A stretch of 64,000 nucleotides of DNA from assembly GCA_956465555.1 (NCBI GenBank), contig OY101130.1:496001-560000 (forward strand), given 5' to 3'. Both the position numbers and the translations under genes were made by a program. This document shows positions 19,959-30,412 of this stretch, piece after piece. The notes beneath the pieces are model-generated. The model did no database searches, was not told the origin of the DNA, and saw nothing but the letters and a program-made list of their open reading frames with translations. Within the stretch, counting starts at the first letter, position 1. The number at the start of each line of letters is the position of its first letter. The DNA comes from Nitzschia sp. pyKryTriq1 (taxonomy: Eukaryota; Bacillariophyta; Bacillariophyceae; Bacillariales; Bacillariaceae).

Positions 19959-21137
19959 ATGGCAAAGAAGAAAGGTGGAAACAAGAAGAAAGGTGGCGGC
20001 GGAAAAAAGACCCCCAGTAAAAGTCCCGACCCTTCCTCGGAAGCTGCTGAAACGATACCGGCTGAATCCAATGTACCAACTGCTGTAACAGAGGAATCAC
20101 CTGCCTCTGAAGAGCCAAAGGCTGCGGAAATACCAGATGAAGCGCTAGCTGGTGAGGATAAGGGCGGTGCTGTGGCAGACGCGGCCAAGGGAGACGAAAA
20201 TGCCGACGAAGAAGCAGCTGCGTCCGCAAAAGCTGAAGAAGCACGTTTAAAGGCTGAAGAGGAAGCTGCGGCGAAGCTGAAGGCAGAAAAGGAGGCAGCT
20301 GACGCAGCGGCGGCTGCCAAGAAAGCCGAAGAAGAGGCTGCTGCTGCCAAGAAGGCTGAAGAGGAAGCGGCTGCGGTGAAGAAGAAAGCCGAAGAGGAAG
20401 CTGCTGCTGCTGCCAAGAAGGCTGAGGAAGAGGCGGCGGCGAAGAAGAAGAAAGCCGAAGAGGAAGCTGCAGCTAAGAAGGCCGAAGAAGAAGAAGCGGC
20501 GAAGAAGAAGGCTGAGGAGGAGGCCGCTGCTGCTGCCACCAAGAAAGCCGAGGAAGAAGCGGCAGCGAAGAAGAAGGCTGAGGAGGAGGCGGCCGCTGCT
20601 GCTGCTGCTGCTGCTGCCAAGAAGGCTGAAGAGGAAGCTATTGCGAAGGAGGCCGAGGAAGAAGCGGCTGCTGCCAAGAAGAAGGCTGAAGAGGAAGCTG
20701 CTGCTAAGAAGGCTGAGGAAGATGCGGCGGCTGCCAAGAAGGCGGACGAAGAGGCCGCGGTGAAAAAGGCCGGGGAAGAAGCGGCTTTGGCGAAGAAAAA
20801 GGCCGAAGAGGAGGCCGCAGCGGCTGCTGCCAAGAAGGCTGCGGAGAAAGCAGCGGTGAAGAAAGCCGAAGAAGAGGCCGCTGCGGCTGCGGCGGCGAAG
20901 AAGATTGGAGAGGGAGCAGCCGCAGCGATCAAGGCGGAAGAAGAGGCTGCCGCTGCAGCCAAAAAGGCAGAAACGGCAGCTGCAACGGCGAAAAAGGCAG
21001 AACCGCCGAAAGTCCAAGTGGAAGAGAAGGTTGAAGCTAAAGAAGCGGAGCCAGCACCGTCTCCTCGAGGTGTTTCTTCTTTCGAAGATCAGGCACAGGC
21101 AGATGCAGGAATGTGTTGTGGCTGTATCATATCATGA
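19959..21137 (+). CDS. Lys/Glu/Ala helical repeat protein with C-terminal CaaX-like box
   Basis: The protein has 392 residues. The N-terminus is very basic (MAKKKGGNKKKGGGGKK), followed by an acidic Ser/Pro/Glu part (20-80). Residues 85-345 are irregular repeats of KAEEEAAAA and KKAEEEAAAK, which should form a long single alpha-helix or coiled coil. The end, GMCCGCIIS, fits a CaaX farnesylation box (CIIS) with nearby cysteines that could be palmitoylated, so membrane tethering is likely. The family is not assignable because the composition mimics many TolA-like and caldesmon-like proteins. The complementary strand has a long Ala/Ser/Phe-rich open frame that is a shadow of this repeat. Confidence 0.75.
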   Translation: MAKKKGGNKKKGGGGKKTPSKSPDPSSEAAETIPAESNVPTAVTEESPASEEPKAAEIPDEALAGEDKGGAVADAAKGDENADEEAAASAKAEEARLKAEEEAAAKLKAEKEAADAAAAAKKAEEEAAAAKKAEEEAAAVKKKAEEEAAAAAKKAEEEAAAKKKKAEEEAAAKKAEEEEAAKKKAEEEAAAAATKKAEEEAAAKKKAEEEAAAAAAAAAAKKAEEEAIAKEAEEEAAAAKKKAEEEAAAKKAEEDAAAAKKADEEAAVKKAGEEAALAKKKAEEEAAAAAAKKAAEKAAVKKAEEEAAAAAAAKKIGEGAAAAIKAEEEAAAAAKKAETAAATAKKAEPPKVQVEEKVEAKEAEPAPSPRGVSSFEDQAQADAGMCCGCIIS

Positions 21138-22190
21138 GTTCGTCCGCACAGAATATTTGGATCCAGTCTCAAATGTTGCCAGCTTTCCTTTTTCATTCTA
21201 ACAAGCTGCGTTGAAGCGAATTTCCTTTTCGTTGCAGGAGGTCGTGAAATGATCATGGCTCATTAGCGCGCGTTGGTTTTCGCAGCATACTCTAACACCG
21301 ATGGAATTATGCGTCCCAGATTTGAAGAGATTAGATTAATTTCGATAACTTCGTCACCTGCTTCGTTCTCTTTCCCCCCGCGTATCGTGCCTACAGTTTG
21401 TCGCTTGTCGGCAATATACTATGCCATCCTCCTTTGTGCCCGATCAATAGGAAGATCATCCGTAGCAGCTAGTCTCTCTAGAAAGAGGGCTAGCAGAGAT
21501 AGTGGAATGTGATGCATTCCTACTGGTCGTTGGAGAACAAACCTTCTTGTACTACTCCTTCGAGCTTATTTCAAATTCCAGTATCTTTACGAAGACGTTC
21601 GGGTCACAAACTCGGTAGCTCTACAGTACTGTGAGTACAAGTACCGGTAGTAGAGCGCACTTGCTGTGGATCTTGAGCTTTTTACTTGCTATATAGCTAT
21701 CACCCCTTTTTATATGTATTTCGTTTCCTCAGCCGACCCGATCGACTGTTTGTGTCGTAGGCCCGCCGGTTCAATACTATTATTATGGCCTCTTGTGTCG
21801 CAGTCCCGCCAAGAGTCCATATTAAAAGGGTTTTATCATATACATGTCGGTATACGATTGTCTATTTTCCAATCTCGCTACATTTTTTACTACCGGTACC
21901 TGGTACCGTACGAGCGAGTACCATACAGGTACGATACTTCGTACCGTACGAGTATGATCGCATTCTCTCATTGGATCCAAGAAAACGTTCGTGCTACATA
22001 CGGTGCAATAATAACAATACCGGGTGCCGAATGGTCGGCGCAGCTACCGCGGTATTAGCATAGCAGTTGCACCTGATCGAACATCGCCTCATTCCAATTC
22101 TTATTCATTTCCAACAAAACCAAAACGCAAAATAAAGGGCTGCTGCAACAAACCAAAGCTTTTCAAACATCATACATACAGTACTTGAAA
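21138..22190. other. 1.05-kb intergenic region, promoter of the UDP-sugar pyrophosphorylase gene
   Basis: No gene seen. A strong GTAC/ACCGGT cluster lies at 21620-21650 and 21890-21955 (for example taccggtacctggtaccg). Confidence 0.4.
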
Positions 22191-24643
22191 ATGCCAGTTG
22201 TCGTCACTACCTCTCTCCCTGGAGACCTGAGCGCAAAGCTCGAGGGGCTTTCTTCCGACAGCCCTGAGCAATACGAGTTGATCAAAGATCTTATCCTGTA
22301 TCATGGACAGCAACACCTGTTCGAAGATTGGATGAGCCAGGATGTCATGCCTTCAACCATTCGGGAGTTTGCGGACCATCTAACAGAAGTGGACAAAGCG
22401 TGTCCCACGGGGCTTCGTCAATACATCAAAAATGCCCAGAAATTGCTGCAGGGTACGTACTACGTTTCGGTCACTCTGCGAGAGAAAAGCCTAGATTTTC
22501 TATTAGAAACTCTTCGAACTAGACATGGCAAGCTGACTAACCGTTTTCTTACGACAATCCAACAGACTCTAAAGATGGGGTGAATCCTTTGGATGGTTGG
22601 AAGCCTAGTGTCCCCGATGGATCGGCCTTTGAACTCGGAACCCCAGAATATAAAAAAACTGAGAAAAAAGGAATCCGCGAGCTTGGAAAGGTCGGGTTTG
22701 TTTTGGTTGCAGGAGGCCTCGGAGAACGTCTGGGTTACAGTGGGGCAAAGGTATACAACGCTGAGATTTTGAGTGATTCGCCATTGCTTTGGGAGTGCTC
22801 TCTCTCACCTTCTTTTGCTACTATATTAGATCGGTCTGCCCACTGAATCGACGACTGGAACACCTTATATCCAGTACTACTGCGAGTACATCAAGGCTGT
22901 CGAGCGAAAGATGGCCAAGAAAGGAACTCGTCTTCCTCTTTGTATAATGGTATCCGGTGATACGAAAACTCAGACATTCAAACTACTGAAAGACAGCAAA
23001 TGCTTTGGTTTGAGGAGACGGCAAATTTTCATTGTGGAGCAGGGCATGGGAGTTCCTGCATTGGGCGACAGTAATGCCAGGTTAGTCAAGAAAGATGAAA
23101 GGCTTGTTATGAAGCCACATGGGCATGGGGATATCCATGCTCTTTTGTACAAAGATGGGATCACCAAGAAATGGGAAAAAGAATTTGGAATCAAATATAT
23201 GGTTCTTTTCCAGGTACGTCTAGAAAATTGCGGCTGGGGTCTTTGACTGGCTGGATCTTTCTTTCTCTGACCTTTCAACAACTTCGCTAGGACACTAATG
23301 GACTGGCATTTCATTCACTCCCTTTGATGCTCGGAGTCTCTGAAACCAACGGTTTTATCATGAATTCTTTGACCATTCCTCGCAAGGGAAAGCAAGCTGT
23401 TGGGGGCATCGCTAAGCTTGTGCATTCCGAAACAGGTGCCGAACGGTAAGTCCTACCCATCGCTTTATACCAGCAGATATATCATATTATGGTTATGATG
23501 ACACAAAAATCACCACATCACTTATGAGGACTTCGGTCCGGTGAAGTTAGATCTTTTCCGAACCTTTTCGATATGCATATTGCACGAGTGCCGTGTGCCA
23601 GCTTGCTGGATAGATTGCTCGTCCTTCTCACTACGACATTGTCATATTTGTTCGACAGAACCATTAATGTTGAATACAACCAACTTGATCCTTTGCTCCG
23701 AACCACAGAAGAATATAAAGATGGCGATGTCAATGATGAATCTGGATACTCTCCCTTCCCAGGAAACATCAACCAACTGGTCTTCCAATTGAACGCCTAC
23801 AATAAGGTGTTGGAGCGCACCAAGGGCAACATGCCAGAATTTGTCAACCCAAAATATACTGATGATACTAAGACTGACTTCAAGAAGCCCACGCGTCTTG
23901 AATGTATGATGCAAGATTTCCCCACCGTTCTGGAGGCGGACGAGACAACGAAAGTAGGATTCACACGGCTTGCCGCTGAGCTGTGCTTCTCTCCTGTTAA
24001 GAACTCGGTTGCTGATGGTGTTGCTCTGCAGGAAAAGGGTATCGCCCCCGGAACTGCTGCCACTGGTGAAGCCGATCAGTACGGAGCTATTCGCATCATC
24101 ATGAAGTCGATCGGATGCCATATTGAAGAACATGAGCCTGTCGACTACAACGGAATCAAGGTGGTCCCTGGACCAGCGATTGTGTTGAAGCCAGACTTTG
24201 CTTGCTGCCCAGGCGAGTACACAATCAAGTTCCCTGCTCCTGAGAAGGTCAAGATCAGTGCCCGATCGACTCTTGTTCTTCGTGGACCTGGAATTACAAT
24301 TGAAAGTTTGGATCTTGATGGTGCTCTTGTGATCGACGTTGACCGAGGCGAAGAAGCCATTGTCCGCGATCTTATCGTGAAGAATGACGGATGGGTGCAA
24401 GTACCCGTCTCGACTCATGACGACGAAAAGATTGCAATGCGTGGATTCCAGCTCGAGCGCAAGGATGCCCGATACATCGAGGTCCGCGCCAAGGACCCCA
24501 CGAAACTAAAAGAGGATGATGATTCCATGGGCGACGAGGATGAGTACATCGTCGAAGAGCAATACGGATGTGCTCTTTACCCTGTCCAATCTGGCGATGA
24601 GGAAGCGAAGAAGGAGGAAGAAGGAGGATGCTCCATCATGTAA
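22191..24643 (+). CDS. USP: UDP-sugar pyrophosphorylase, five exons, C-terminal CaaX box
   Basis: Exons 22191-22452, 22566-22750, 22830-23213, 23291-23445 and 23659-24643 join with GT-AG introns into 656 residues. The glucose-1-phosphate/UDP-sugar pyrophosphorylase core has VLVAGGLGERLGYSGAK (nucleotide loop, split by intron 2), LPTESTTGTPYIQYYCEYI, VEQGMGVPAL, MKPHGHGDIHALL and SETNGFIMNSL. The C-terminal part is a beta-helix-like fold (GPGITIESLDLDGALVID). The enzyme makes UDP-sugars from UTP and sugar-1-phosphates for polysaccharide and glycolipid synthesis. The last residues, GGCSIM, form a CaaX box of the farnesyl type. It is convergent with uL23. Confidence 0.9.
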
Positions 24644-24977
24644 ACGCCTCATGTAAACGCCGCATTTGTGGTAGTCTACGTTCGGAGTATGAGAGAAGCG
24701 CTATTCACTCATTTAATATTGATATACTGTACATGCTGTAGAATGTTTACACTATATGACGTCCAAGCCATCCTTAGATTCTTTTTCTAGCCAGACGGTA
24801 CTCATGCTAGCTAAACTAAGAGAACTCCTGTAGCCCATCCCACTGGGACCACTCAGTTTCAGCAAGAACCAGCTACGATATACACCCGCTCACGCTTCTA
24901 AACGCAACGTATAAGTGGCCGATTCGTTAAGAAAGGACGAAAAGAACCCGGAATTCCGAATAAAACTATCGCCTGCT
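24644..24977. other. Convergent 3' region between USP and uL23 genes
   Basis: The 330-bp stretch contains only AT-rich 3' flanks; nothing else seen. Confidence 0.4.
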
Positions 24978-25583
24978 TTAGATTACACCAACTCTGTTAG
25001 CAACATCCAAGGCATCATAGTCCTTGCTCAGTCGCACGTAGCTCTTCTTCAATCCCCGTGGGGTGATCAAAGTATTGACCTTTTCGCATTCAATGTTGTA
25101 CAAATCCCGAACAGCAGCCTTGATTTGACGCTTGTTGGACTTGATGTCTACGATAAATACAAGGGTGTTTGAGTCTTCAATGAGTTTCATCGATGACTCG
25201 GTTGTGAGGGGGTACTTGATGATGGAGTACTTGTCCAAGCCCGACTTCGTGGGGGTGCTCTTCTTCTGGTACTTGGGCTTTCGGGCAAGGGAAAGAGTCT
25301 TGGGGCGGTAGAAGTGAACCTTCGTGTGAATACGAGTTCCCTTCTTGGAAATACCCTTCTTCAGGGCTTTTGATACTGCTGCTGCCTTTCCTGATAACGT
25401 AAAACAAACAACAAAGAAGCGGTGAGCGCATGAACGTAGACCACTGTATCGCAGAACACAACGACGTTCAAGCCTAAAGAAGAGCGGAACGGAGCGGAGA
25501 GTCCACCCAATTCATCAACATCTTTCCCGGTGAAGCATATCTCCTCTATTCATTGAACACAATCTCTATTCCGTACCTGCCAT
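24978..25583 (-). CDS. RPL23A: Large-subunit ribosomal protein uL23 (L23a), two exons
   Basis: Exon 1 (25577-25583) encodes only ATGGCAG; exon 2 (24978-25390) gives the rest, for 139 residues starting [15 protein letters not shown]. Intron 25391-25576 has GT-AG ends. The protein shows the eukaryotic uL23 pattern: basic N-terminus with [18 protein letters not shown], then [18 protein letters not shown] and the C-terminal [20 protein letters not shown]. uL23 sits at the polypeptide exit tunnel and contacts 26S-type rRNA and SRP. Ribosomal protein genes often have an intron right after the start codon. Confidence 0.92.
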
Positions 25584-26090
25584 GATTGCACTTGTTTCTC
25601 AAATATAGATGATGGTCTACTACTGTCGATGGTGTCCAAACAATCGCTCCTCTATCATCGCCGCAGCAGCAACCTTTCGGCTAGTTTTGTTTTTGTTGTC
25701 CTTCGGTTGGCCAGCTCAACGGACGCCGTACTGACCATTATAGTAAAAGGTAAAATGTACCGCCTGTCCCTCGACAGGGAAAATGAAAGATGATCGACTG
25801 ACTCGACTATTTCTATTTTTCTTTTGGACACATCATTGTTTTGCTGGATGATGGGAATTGAGAAGTCCCTGACCGAAAAGATACTGTACGGCCGCGCGGT
25901 GTGCGGTGCAACACAACAAACAAGCACTCTACCGGTAGAGAGGCACCCATCACCTTTTGTTGGTTGTTGTTAGCAACTAAACAACGTGTTCTTGTCTTCA
26001 CTTGATCCAGGCTATCGACACATTCCTCCTTTCGTCTTCAGTCTCCACTCTACCAGTGACATCGATCTTGAAACAATCCTCATCAATAGC
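25584..26090. other. Shared promoter region of uL23 and DUF2214 genes
   Basis: The genes are divergent, about 500 bp apart. A tctaccggtagag palindrome lies near 25929. Nothing else seen. Confidence 0.4.
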
Positions 26091-27002
26091 ATGAAGTTTA
26101 TGATTCCAGTGCTAGGCCTAGCTGCCCTCAAGGCTTTATCGATAGATGCGTGGGCACCAGCTGGAGCGTCGGCGATGCTGCAACTACGTATTGCAGCAGT
26201 GTCAACGGCTAGCCGAAGTAGTCCCCGAATGTGGTTGCGATCAAACAATGTTGAAAAAATCGACGAACATTCCTTCGATCCGCTCAACATCTTAACGATG
26301 AGGTCAGCTCCTGAAACAAAAGTCGTCGCCGACTGGGATGTTCCCTCTCGCGCCTTTCTATTGGGAGCCGTGGCGATGATCGGCACCCCGGAAATGGCAA
26401 TGGCGGCAGCTCCCGACGCGATTCCTTCTGCCCTGGCTGCTTATGGTCATTATTTGTCCATCATTGTTATTGTCGCATCGATTATGACGGAACGATTGAC
26501 AGTCAGAGCCAACATGAGCATTGACGAAGAAAAGCTCCTGGGCACTGCTGACATTATGACAGGTGTTGCAGGGACAGTCCTGGCAGTTACTGGATACTAT
26601 CGAGCCACAGCCTACGGTAAGGGGTGGGACTTTTATTCTCATGAACCCATTTTTTGGCTCAAAATGACCTTTCTGGGAATATTTGGAGCCTTGAGTCTGT
26701 TCCCTACCATTACTATCATCCGACGAACTGTCAAAATTCAGCAAGAAGGAACGATCGAACCAATGTCTGAGGAATTGGCATCTCGAATGAAAACAGTCCT
26801 CAATGCGGAGCTCTCTGCACTGGCCTTCATTCCTTTGACTGCTACATTGATGGCACGGGGCGTGGGCTACATCAATGACTTTCCCACACAAATCGTGGGC
26901 CCGGGCTTGTTTGGTGTCGTCACAGCAGGGGCGGCGTACAAATACGTCAAAGATGCCATCACGTGGAAAGAGCCGGGAAGTTCCGCCATGGTGGAGGAAT
27001 AG
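26091..27002 (+). CDS. DUF2214-family membrane protein, plastid-type presequence
   Basis: The ATG at 26091 gives 303 residues beginning with a signal peptide (FMIPVLGLAALKALSID) followed by AWAPAGASAM, a plausible plastid junction with Trp at +1. A second, thylakoid- or membrane-directing Ala-rich segment lies near GTPEMAMAAAPDA. The DUF2214 core has about four helices: AYGHYLSIIVIVASIMTERL, LLGTADIMTGVAGTVLAVTG, GYYRATAYGKGWDFYSHEPIFWLKM and LSLFPTITIIRR, with the family's D...G..R...KG.DFY....FW.K pattern. DUF2214 proteins are cyanobacterial and algal membrane proteins of unknown role. The frame is open upstream to 25986, outside the signal peptide. Confidence 0.82.
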   Translation: MKFMIPVLGLAALKALSIDAWAPAGASAMLQLRIAAVSTASRSSPRMWLRSNNVEKIDEHSFDPLNILTMRSAPETKVVADWDVPSRAFLLGAVAMIGTPEMAMAAAPDAIPSALAAYGHYLSIIVIVASIMTERLTVRANMSIDEEKLLGTADIMTGVAGTVLAVTGYYRATAYGKGWDFYSHEPIFWLKMTFLGIFGALSLFPTITIIRRTVKIQQEGTIEPMSEELASRMKTVLNAELSALAFIPLTATLMARGVGYINDFPTQIVGPGLFGVVTAGAAYKYVKDAITWKEPGSSAMVEE

Positions 27003-27394
27003 TAGACTAGTCACCTCGACTCCAGAGATTTCCTGGTCTGCAACGACTCCTCCAGTGACGGACTAATGTGCCTGAGCCTGTCACCCTTTTTGCCTATCCT
27101 GCACACACATTACAATGGTGCCTCTGTGGTGCCGCTCTAGCAGCCAGCTAAAGATTACTATTCGAACCGTAGGATAAGGGACTAAAAACTAGAGAATACA
27201 GGTACGAGTAGACTAGTCTGACTTTTGTGACCGGAGGCAGAACAGTCGATCAAGTCAAACGAACAAGACTGGATGATGACACAACGCGTTGAAACTTGCG
27301 TGTGGATTGAGCCACAAAATCTGAGTAAGTCACGAGTACGTCGACGTACTCATCAACCCCCAATCGTGAGCGAGAATAACACGCCAAATTAATC

Positions 27395-27563
27395 TTTCTG
27401 CAATTTGTCAATACCAGGAAGAATTGCAGAATTCTCCCCCTCTTTGCAGGCCTGATTGCAGAATTCTCGTGGAGGGTTTCCGTTCTAATACCGAGGACGG
27501 ATATAATGGTATGGGCCGTTGCATGAAACCTCCCCGATTGCAGAACATTCCTGCAATCGGGGA
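27395..27563. repeat. TGCAGAA/TTCTGCA cluster 1 with 13-bp hairpin
   Basis: Six TGCAG or CTGCA words occur in 170 bp. They include gaattgcagaattc (27421-27434) and an inverted repeat with perfect 13-bp arms at 27531-27543 (tccccgattgcag) and 27551-27563, loop 7 nt. Confidence 0.75.
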
Positions 27564-27845
27564 TTCGAGTTACATGTGATTACGCGCCGTAAAATAAAAA
27601 TAATAGTTGGGATTTTCCGGGATATGTGTTTCATCATGCTGTGGCAATAAAATAAGTCTGCGATTTTCGTATACAAAATAACAACACGCACGCATTATAA
27701 TAAAATAATGTTGATGCGGTCAGCATGCGGGAGGGACGAGGCAAAGAGGACGCGAGGTAATAAAAGCTGTGTGATAATTGATCATAGGAGGGCGACGATG
27801 ATGGTTGTATGTTGGTCGCTGACGAGTTTTCTCTTTCGCCTCGGC

Positions 27846-28160
27846 TCAAGCTGCCTTTGCCGCTCTTCGTGCGGATCCCTCTATTTCATCTTTTCCTGTG
27901 GAATTCGGTGTCGATCCGCTTCCAGATGCGCGACTTCGTGATCTACTCGATCGCGAACGCGATCTTGAGGCTCGTCTTGGCACGCTTCCAGCGTCCCTGG
28001 TACTTTCTTGTGAGCCGCTACTACTTGTGAATTGACTGAGTCCAAGGAGGACGAGCGAGACTCGGTGCCAGGAGTCGTCTCTTTGGGAGCTGCTGGAAAG
28101 ATCGATGAGGATGAGTGCGAGAGCGATTGATGAGAGAAAGAAAGAACAGATATGCTTCAT
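27846..28160 (-). CDS. Possible small secreted Arg/Ser-rich protein
   Basis: From the ATG at 28158-28160 the frame encodes 104 residues: a good-looking signal peptide (MKHICSFFLSSIALALILI) followed by a Ser-rich part and an alternating Arg/Ser tract (RASRSRSRSSRSRSR). The opposite strand carries a protein-like but ATG-less frame across the same DNA, so either strand, or neither, may be coding. No family recognised. Confidence 0.25.
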   Translation of the reverse strand: MKHICSFFLSSIALALILIDLSSSSQRDDSWHRVSLVLLGLSQFTSSSGSQESTRDAGSVPRRASRSRSRSSRSRSRASGSGSTPNSTGKDEIEGSARRAAKAA

Positions 28161-28448
28161 AGATTGTGTCGTGAGCAGATTAGCGAGTAGATAGTGACCG
28201 TATCGATGTATTAGAAGGAATATCATTGTCGAAATGTTTTGTTTTTATTTTGATTATTGGTTTTGCATGTGTGCAGGCTCGCTCGAATGTTTACACGCCG
28301 GGCGTGTTCGTTCGACTGGGTGGACTAGTAAAACACGGTTTCCGACTGAAACGACTCTACGCTGGTAACTTTGGGGGGAACGAGTAACTGTGATTTATTG
28401 TGGGGGGGGTATTGCGGAGAAAGAGGGGATGAGGGTGTGCGCGGACGG

Positions 28449-28700
28449 ATTGCAGAAATCTTCTGCAATAATGTCTGCATTATAATCCTCGTGGGGAGCG
28501 AGCCGGACGAGTATTCTGCAATTAAAGTTGCATTTTCTGCAACCCGGGAGCTCAACTGCAGAATGTGCGCGCTGATTGCAGGAAGTGACGTGGTTTAGCG
28601 CGTTTGCGCAGATCGAAGTGGAGAACGCATTGCAGAAAGCGATGGCTGCATTTGATTCTGCAATACATGAATTTCCTGCAATTGGGGGTTGAAGTGCAGA
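28449..28700. repeat. TGCAGAA/TTCTGCA cluster 2 with 9-bp hairpin
   Basis: Twelve TGCAG/CTGCA words occur in about 250 bp, where about one would be expected by chance. A perfect inverted repeat attgcagaa/ttctgcaat with a 3-nt loop occupies 28449-28469. Further TTCTGCAAT copies lie near 28513 and 28655. The cluster ends 217 bp before the start of the plastid-type gene at 28917. Confidence 0.75.
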
Positions 28701-28916
28701 AAGAATATTTTGGCGTGAAGCCACGATGGGATGCGGTGCTGGTTGCTGGTCGTCAATTCTGCCACCGTGACCGTGATGATGATGACACCTCGTGCTGTTG
28801 TGGCATCTGACATTAGGAGACATGAAGTAATAGATCAATCGCCAACTTACTCTTCGACAGGCATCCATTTCTTTTCGACCAGAGACGCAACTATATCCTT
28901 TTCTAAGAAAACAAAG

Positions 28917-29495
28917 ATGTTCCGATCGACTTTTCTTTCCGTCGCCATGCTCGTGGTATTGGCCACCAATCAATCTCTTTCCTTCATGCTGAACCATCCA
29001 AAATCTTCTTCCACTGCCCGAGTTGGCACTTCTACGCTACGCATTGGAAATATTTTCGGGGGTCTTTTCGGGCAAGACAATTCGAATGGTCCAAAGGCGG
29101 TTGTGAACTTACCGGCCTCTGTCGTCAAAGTTGGACCACTCAAGTTCTTTCTTCAGATATATTTGGTCGGAGAACAAAACAAGCCAGTCAAGGGGGCATG
29201 GGTACTGAGCAGTAACGACGAAAGAGGATCTTTGGATATGTACTATATGGATGGGACGGGAATGTTCTCCATCGGCTTGAACGACAGGAGCATTAAAATT
29301 GACCGATACGGAGAAAGACCATCCCTGGAGTATATGCTGCAAGAAAGCGTCATGATCCACGGGGTTCTTGACGAGCTGAATCAAATTGCATTTGAAGTGG
29401 AGGATATCGAGAAAGAAAAAAGACTTCTGCAATTGACCGACGATGATGCGATTTTGAAAGCACGAGAGACGCTACCTGCTAGAAAAGAAAGCTAG
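28917..29495 (+). CDS. Plastid-type protein, paralog of the gene at 36407, function unknown
   Basis: The protein has 192 residues. The signal peptide (FLSVAMLVVLATNQSLS) ends at FMLNHPKSSSTAR, an ASAF-type plastid junction. The mature part contains VVKVGPLKFFLQIYLVGEQN, GSLDMYYMDGTGMFSIGLNDRSIKIDRYG and PSLEYMLQESVMIHGVLDEL. The gene at 36407-37276 has matching blocks in the same order (LRLFLMFYCMGMQN, DYVVEMFFRDASAMLSIEL, PYLMQESVIVQGVLDEL), so the two are paralogs 8 kb apart. No introns here, one in the paralog. The family is unknown to me. The frame is open upstream to 28731, but the ATG at 28917 starts the signal peptide. Confidence 0.75.
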   Translation: MFRSTFLSVAMLVVLATNQSLSFMLNHPKSSSTARVGTSTLRIGNIFGGLFGQDNSNGPKAVVNLPASVVKVGPLKFFLQIYLVGEQNKPVKGAWVLSSNDERGSLDMYYMDGTGMFSIGLNDRSIKIDRYGERPSLEYMLQESVMIHGVLDELNQIAFEVEDIEKEKRLLQLTDDDAILKARETLPARKES

Positions 29496-29889
29496 ATAAA
29501 GATCTGAATGATCAATCACTCTTATCGCTACCACTGCACGTACAGACAGTACCATCCATCCAAGTTTCCAAATCAACAACATCATATAATACTGGCTGAA
29601 CTGATTCATATATGATTGAGGAGGCGACTGTAGTACTGTAGATATCATACAGATGATTTATTTCAACAAAAAGCTACCGACATTCGGTGAGAACGACGAC
29701 TCGTTCGACTGTGCATAAATAGTTTCCGCGTTGATGGCTCGGCTCCGCGCGTTTTCGTTCTTCAGCCCATATCATCGAAATCTTTTGTTGCTTTTTTGTC
29801 AACGATTGTTGTATTTTAATACAGTAATAGATCAATCTCAATCGAAGGCTCTGTAAAAGCAAGAAACGCAAGAAGTAAAGTTTAACAAT
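29496..29889. other. Short intergenic region
   Basis: AT-rich flank between two plus-strand genes; nothing else seen. Confidence 0.4.
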
Positions 29890-30126
29890 ATGAGTGGAAG
29901 GGGAAACTGCAGCAGCAAGTCCGGTGGCGGTCAAATCAACACTGGTGGTGGCAACGGCGGTTCGCATTCTTCGGGTGCCACAGCTCCGCAGCCGCAGGTT
30001 GTCACAGGATGGCAGTACCATCAGTACTCTCAAGGCTCGGGAGGGGATCGATACCAGTACATTGGAAAAGATGAAGAGACTGGCGAGCCTGAGTTCCTCG
30101 ACTTTGGACCAAAAGGAGGCCGTTAA
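29890..30126 (+). CDS. Small Gly/Ser/Gln-rich protein, unknown
   Basis: The protein has 78 residues. The first half is Gly/Ser/Asn low complexity; the second half (VVTGWQYHQYSQGSGGDRYQ and EETGEPEFLDFGPKGGR) is more specific. It has a clean ATG and is convergent with the giant repeat gene. Short length and simple composition keep confidence moderate. Confidence 0.45.
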   Translation: MSGRGNCSSKSGGGQINTGGGNGGSHSSGATAPQPQVVTGWQYHQYSQGSGGDRYQYIGKDEETGEPEFLDFGPKGGR

Positions 30127-30412
30127 TGACCCATTTGGGGTCTACGTACAAACATGCGCGGAGATGGTCACAGGGCGTCGTGTCTCCAAAGGATAATGAG
30201 CAACTGTTACAAAGTACGATCATAGATCTAAAACTAGAAATTGGCGAAGCTGAAACTGAATTATCCGAATGCACGCGTGGTTGCCGTTGCGCGTTTTCTT
30301 ACGGAGATACTGGGGGATGCCGCCGTGCACACACTCCAAATGTGGCAGGACCTCTAGAGTAGAGGAGTCTTGTGTCCACAGACGCAAGGATACTTTTTCA
30401 CAGCAAGCTGAG

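Larger units (their letters stand above)
27003..28916. other. 1.9-kb gene-poor region with two TGCAGAA palindrome clusters
   Basis: Two clusters of TGCAG/CTGCA words (27395-27563 and 28449-28700) flank about 0.9 kb of unique sequence. Only one weak open frame (27846-28160, minus) is offered as a gene. No conserved protein is recognised. Confidence 0.5.

Noticed and set aside
19937-20962. 341-codon Ala/Ser/Phe-rich open frame on the minus strand
   Set aside because: It is the exact antisense of the KAEEEA repeat protein; the repeat composition (no stop-prone codons) explains the open frame.
22453-23658. Possible frameshifts in the UDP-sugar pyrophosphorylase gene
   Set aside because: Each break in the frame coincides with a GT-AG intron that restores family-conserved text, so the gene is intact.
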